From assembly GCA_031266315.1 (NCBI GenBank), contig JAISBG010000251.1:1-8124 (forward strand): a stretch of 8,124 bases of DNA, in the 5' to 3' direction. This stretch comes from Planctomycetaceae bacterium (GTDB lineage: Bacteria; Planctomycetota; Planctomycetia; Pirellulales; Thermoguttaceae). The position numbers were made by a program, and so were the translations under genes. Below, in pieces: positions 6,289 through 8,124 of the stretch. The notes beneath the pieces were generated by a model. That model ran no database searches. It saw only the letters and a list, made by a program, of their open reading frames with translations, and was not told the origin of the DNA. Each line of letters begins with the position of its first letter. Within the stretch, counting starts at the first letter, position 1.

Positions 6289-6717
6289 TTAATGTTGGTG
6301 AATATTGGCGGGAAAGAATATTTTGATTTCACGTTCTGCGGAGGCGGCACTATCCGAAGCATGAACAAGATTTTGCCGGTTACTCAAGGAAAAATCACCA
6401 CGAATCGTTCCCGGCGGAGCCTCAATTCCGTTTGTCGAACCAATAAGCCGCCGAACAACTTCAACCGCTTCCGACCCTTCGAGTATCGCCGCAACAACCG
6501 GTCCACTCATAATGTATTCTTCCAAACCGGAATAAAACGGTTTCTCAATGTGTTCGGCGTAATGTTGACGCGATAATTCTTGCGTAAAACGGAGGTATCG
6601 CAAATTAATAATTTTAAGCCCTTTTTGTTCAAACCGGCTCAAAATACAACCAATCAATTGACGCTCAACCGCATCCGGTTTTAGTAAAATTAATGTACGT
6701 TGTGTTGTCATGGTCAT
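6289..6717 (-). CDS. ndk: Nucleoside diphosphate kinase
   Basis: The cytoplasmic enzyme transfers the gamma phosphate from ATP to other nucleoside diphosphates through a phosphohistidine. At 142 aa it matches the family length. Conserved residues are in register one position after the E. coli numbering: K13 in LLKPDAV, Y53, T95, R106 in PGTIRGDF, N116 and the catalytic H119 in NLVHASDS. The usual Pro in the GATNP segment is Gly here (STNG, 94-97), which is mild variation. Two start codons are possible, at 6717 and 6711; neither has a clear Shine-Dalgarno site. The gene begins 11 nt after the lipoprotein stop codon, so the two are probably co-transcribed and may be translationally coupled. Confidence 0.95.
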   Translation of the reverse strand: MTMTTQRTLILLKPDAVERQLIGCILSRFEQKGLKIINLRYLRFTQELSRQHYAEHIEKPFYSGLEEYIMSGPVVAAILEGSEAVEVVRRLIGSTNGIEAPPGTIRGDFSLSNRQNLVHASDSAASAEREIKIFFPANIHQH

Positions 6718-6728
6718 TTTAGTTTCGT

Positions 6729-7316
6729 TTATTTGGGTATTTTAATCATTAACTGTTCAGTAGCGGGATCATAAATGTATTCGTGTCCATCCGGCAATAC
6801 CGGCAATGGGATATTATTGGCTTTGATGATGTCTTTCATAAACACTTCATGTGTTTCGGGACCTTTGCCGTCATTCATTGCCTTGTACAGTTGAAGAGCC
6901 TGAGGAACTTGGATTCGGTAGGCGGTCATTTCTTTTGCGCGGAACAGAGTGGCAATGGGAACAGTCAAAATATCTGATACTTGTTCACCGCCGGTTTGAC
7001 CATAATGTCCTTTTTTACCTGCTCCAACATCGGCTTTGACCAGTTCTGCATCCGGTTCTTTCGGTTTATCTTCCTCCTTTTGCGGTTGTTCCTCTTCAAC
7101 TTTCGGCAATTCCGTTTCGGCAACAGGCGGCTCCTGTGATTCCTGCGATGAAGCGTCGGTTTGCGGAGGACTGGTATTCTCGGAAGAGACATTCAAATCT
7201 GCAACATTTATCGCCAATGTTTCGGCAGATTCATTTTTTCGACCTTGCGGTTTAGCAAGATCACAACCAATAAGGAAAATCAATAACAGAATTATTGAAT
7301 AAAAAAATCGATTCAT
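6729..7316 (-). CDS. Hypothetical lipoprotein with acidic Pro/Glu-rich linker
   Basis: The 195-aa protein is read from the ATG at 7316, because GGGGAGG sits 6 nt upstream; an in-frame ATG at 7331 lies upstream of that site and is rejected. Residues 1-17 are a lipoprotein signal with lipobox LIGC, so Cys18 should be lipidated. Asp follows at +2; in E. coli that favours retention in the inner membrane, but the rule may not hold here. Residues about 28-95 are low-complexity and rich in Ser, Pro, Glu and Lys, probably a disordered spacer. Residues about 108-195 look like a compact domain ([15 protein letters not shown], then a charged helix, and [18 protein letters not shown] near the end). I do not recognise a characterised family; similar tails are plausible in other planctomycetes. 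It probably forms an operon with ndk. Confidence 0.8.
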   Translation of the reverse strand: MNRFFYSIILLLIFLIGCDLAKPQGRKNESAETLAINVADLNVSSENTSPPQTDASSQESQEPPVAETELPKVEEEQPQKEEDKPKEPDAELVKADVGAGKKGHYGQTGGEQVSDILTVPIATLFRAKEMTAYRIQVPQALQLYKAMNDGKGPETHEVFMKDIIKANNIPLPVLPDGHEYIYDPATEQLMIKIPK

Positions 7317-7322
7317 CGTAAA

Positions 7323-7329
7323 CCTCCCC
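7323..7329 (-). promoter_or_regulatory. Shine-Dalgarno site of the lipoprotein gene
   Basis: GGGGAGG on the minus strand lies 6 nt before the ATG at 7316. It is the strongest ribosome binding site in the window and selects this start over the in-frame ATG at 7331. Confidence 0.85.
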
Positions 7330-7470
7330 ATAGTAAACTGTCAAAAATAATCGAAAAAAGGAAACTACCGAAATCAATATACACCATTTAAGAATTTTCG
7401 GATACCCCCCAGTAAGATTGCAAGGGACGGCTATCTTGTATTTAAAAGGAACACCGGTAAAATTTATAGT

Positions 7471-7909
7471 TATACTGTGTTCGTCATAAAATTAGTATTT
7501 TCATTATTCAGTGTAATTTTTGTTAAAAGCTGGCATAACTATTTATTTAACCGGTACAAAAAATGGAGTAGCCCGATAGGGCTTAATTTTCATAACCGCA
7601 GGTCTTTGACCTGCGGTGTAACGACAAACAACCGACTGCCTGAAAGGCAGAATTTTAGTTAATAGTGGATAGTAGAAAGTGAAGGACGCAAGCGAATGAT
7701 TTACATTTATCAACACACAATAAATCCGCTTGCGAACTCTCCACTATCTACTAAAATTCTGCCTTTCAGGCAGTGATTTCATTGGTTTATAACCGCAGGT
7801 CAAAGACCTGCGGTTACGAAAATAAAGCCCTATCGGGCTATTCAGTGTTTCGGATCAATTTGGAGAATAGTTACTTGAAAAATACCAAATACAACCCTAA
7901 CACAGTATA
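7471..7909. mobile_element. 439-bp non-coding element with MITE-type termini
   Basis: The right end AACCCTAACACAGTATA (7893-7909) is the exact complement of the 17-bp terminus at 101 and 2403. The left end keeps TATACTGTGTT (7471-7481) and then diverges. Both ends carry TA, consistent with TA target duplication. Reading in from the right, a TATTTTTxxAAG segment is shared with the copies at 101 and 2403. No convincing protein is encoded. The interior is mostly the large inverted repeat at 7569-7840. Without a transposase it would need help in trans; an IS630-like enzyme is inferred from the TA ends. It lies about 155 bp upstream of the lipoprotein gene. Confidence 0.75.
7569..7840. repeat. Large nested inverted repeat (palindromes within a palindrome)
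   Basis: Arms of about 115-130 nt face each other across a central loop of about 30 nt. Each arm contains three self-complementary modules: P1 (AGCCC-GATA-GGGCT, 7570-7583), P2 (stem ACCGCAGGTC 7595-7604 with 7608-7617), P3 (CTGCC-TGAAA-GGCAG, 7636-7650), then P3' (7759-7773), P2' (7792-7814) and P1' (7826-7839). Between P3 and the centre lie heptamer-like units and CGCAAGCG (7688-7695), mirrored by CGCTTGCG (7728-7735). The modules match much better across arms than the spacers between them, which suggests the modules are preserved while the spacers drift. Confidence 0.85.
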
Positions 7910-7988
7910 ACGTTCCTAATTAAAAATTCCTGATTCTACTGGATTAGATGTTTTCCACCGGAATAGTCAAATTGGTAATCATAAAGTA

Positions 7989-8124
7989 GGTAGGCGACCT
8001 TTTGCTAAAAGGTCGCGTCGGCGTACTCGCCGACAGTGAATTAGATTAACAATAGCAACTTGAGTTGCTTTCCGTTTTGGAATCAAAGTTACCAACCGTC
8101 AACAGGGGCAAGTCGGCTATCGCC
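7989..8124 (+). repeat. Structured intergenic repeat, copy C (cut by the window end)
   Basis: The start GGTAGGC (7989-7995) matches the GGTGGGC arm of copies A and B. Hairpin 1 is GCGACCTTTT, loop GCT, AAAAGGTCGC (7994-8016). Hairpin 2 is GTCGGCG/CGCCGAC (8017-8034). The linker GATTAAC is followed by AGCAAC/GTTGCT (8054-8069) and TTCCGTTTTGGAATCAA. It then differs from A and B. The window ends in AGTCGGCTATCGCC, the complement of hairpin 2 of copy A, which suggests that an inverted second terminus begins here. Confidence 0.7.

Noticed and set aside
7477..7662. Open frame of 61 codons on the plus strand
   Set aside because: It lies inside the palindrome-bearing element, crosses P1 and P2, and has no ribosome binding site or recognisable product.
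7570..7839. Series of intrinsic terminators
   Set aside because: The short GC-rich hairpins have no following T runs, and they occur as symmetric sets inside an element.

Overview
The window looks like a chromosomal segment from a member of the Planctomycetota. The main reasons are a secreted ThuA-like/sugar-phosphate-isomerase fusion, a Tat-exported Gfo/Idh/MocA oxidoreductase and a secreted HEAT-repeat protein side by side on one strand, mostly weak Shine-Dalgarno sites, and wide gene spacing. Coding sequence is only moderately GC-rich, so a gut or anaerobic lineage is more likely than a marine Rhodopirellula type. This placement is inference from family content, not from a marker gene.

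Layout: (1) 5-205 is a structured intergenic repeat (copy A), interrupted at 101-161 by a tiny TA-flanked MITE. (2) 281-2008 is the exported ThuA/isomerase fusion. (3) 2009-2690 is a long non-coding stretch. It holds a palindrome built from smaller palindromes (2129-2343), a MITE-like element (about 2403-2657), a cluster of ATGAGGT-type repeats and TTAACTA heptamers. (4) 2691-4043 is the Tat-dependent oxidoreductase and 4164-6092 the HEAT-repeat protein. (5) 6103-6252 is structured repeat copy B, between convergent genes. (6) On the minus strand, a lipoprotein (7316-6729) is followed 11 nt later by nucleoside diphosphate kinase (6717-6289). (7) 7471-7909 is a 439-bp element with the same terminal inverted repeats as the MITE, carrying a second nested palindrome. 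(8) 7989-8124 is structured repeat copy C, cut by the window end.

The three plus-strand proteins all carry export signals (Sec, Tat, Sec). They plausibly serve sugar or polyol oxidation and isomerisation outside the cytoplasm, a common planctomycete theme, but their substrates cannot be read from sequence. The ndk-lipoprotein pair is probably one transcript.

The most unusual content is non-coding: two interacting repeat families. One is a roughly 145-150-bp element with a closing stem and several internal hairpins whose stem sequences change between copies while pairing is kept. The other is a TA-flanked family with termini TATACTGTGTTAGGGTT, seen as a 57-bp minimal element and as a larger element filled with nested palindromes. 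Copy A against copy B gives an internal occupied-site/empty-site comparison that fixes the MITE boundaries.
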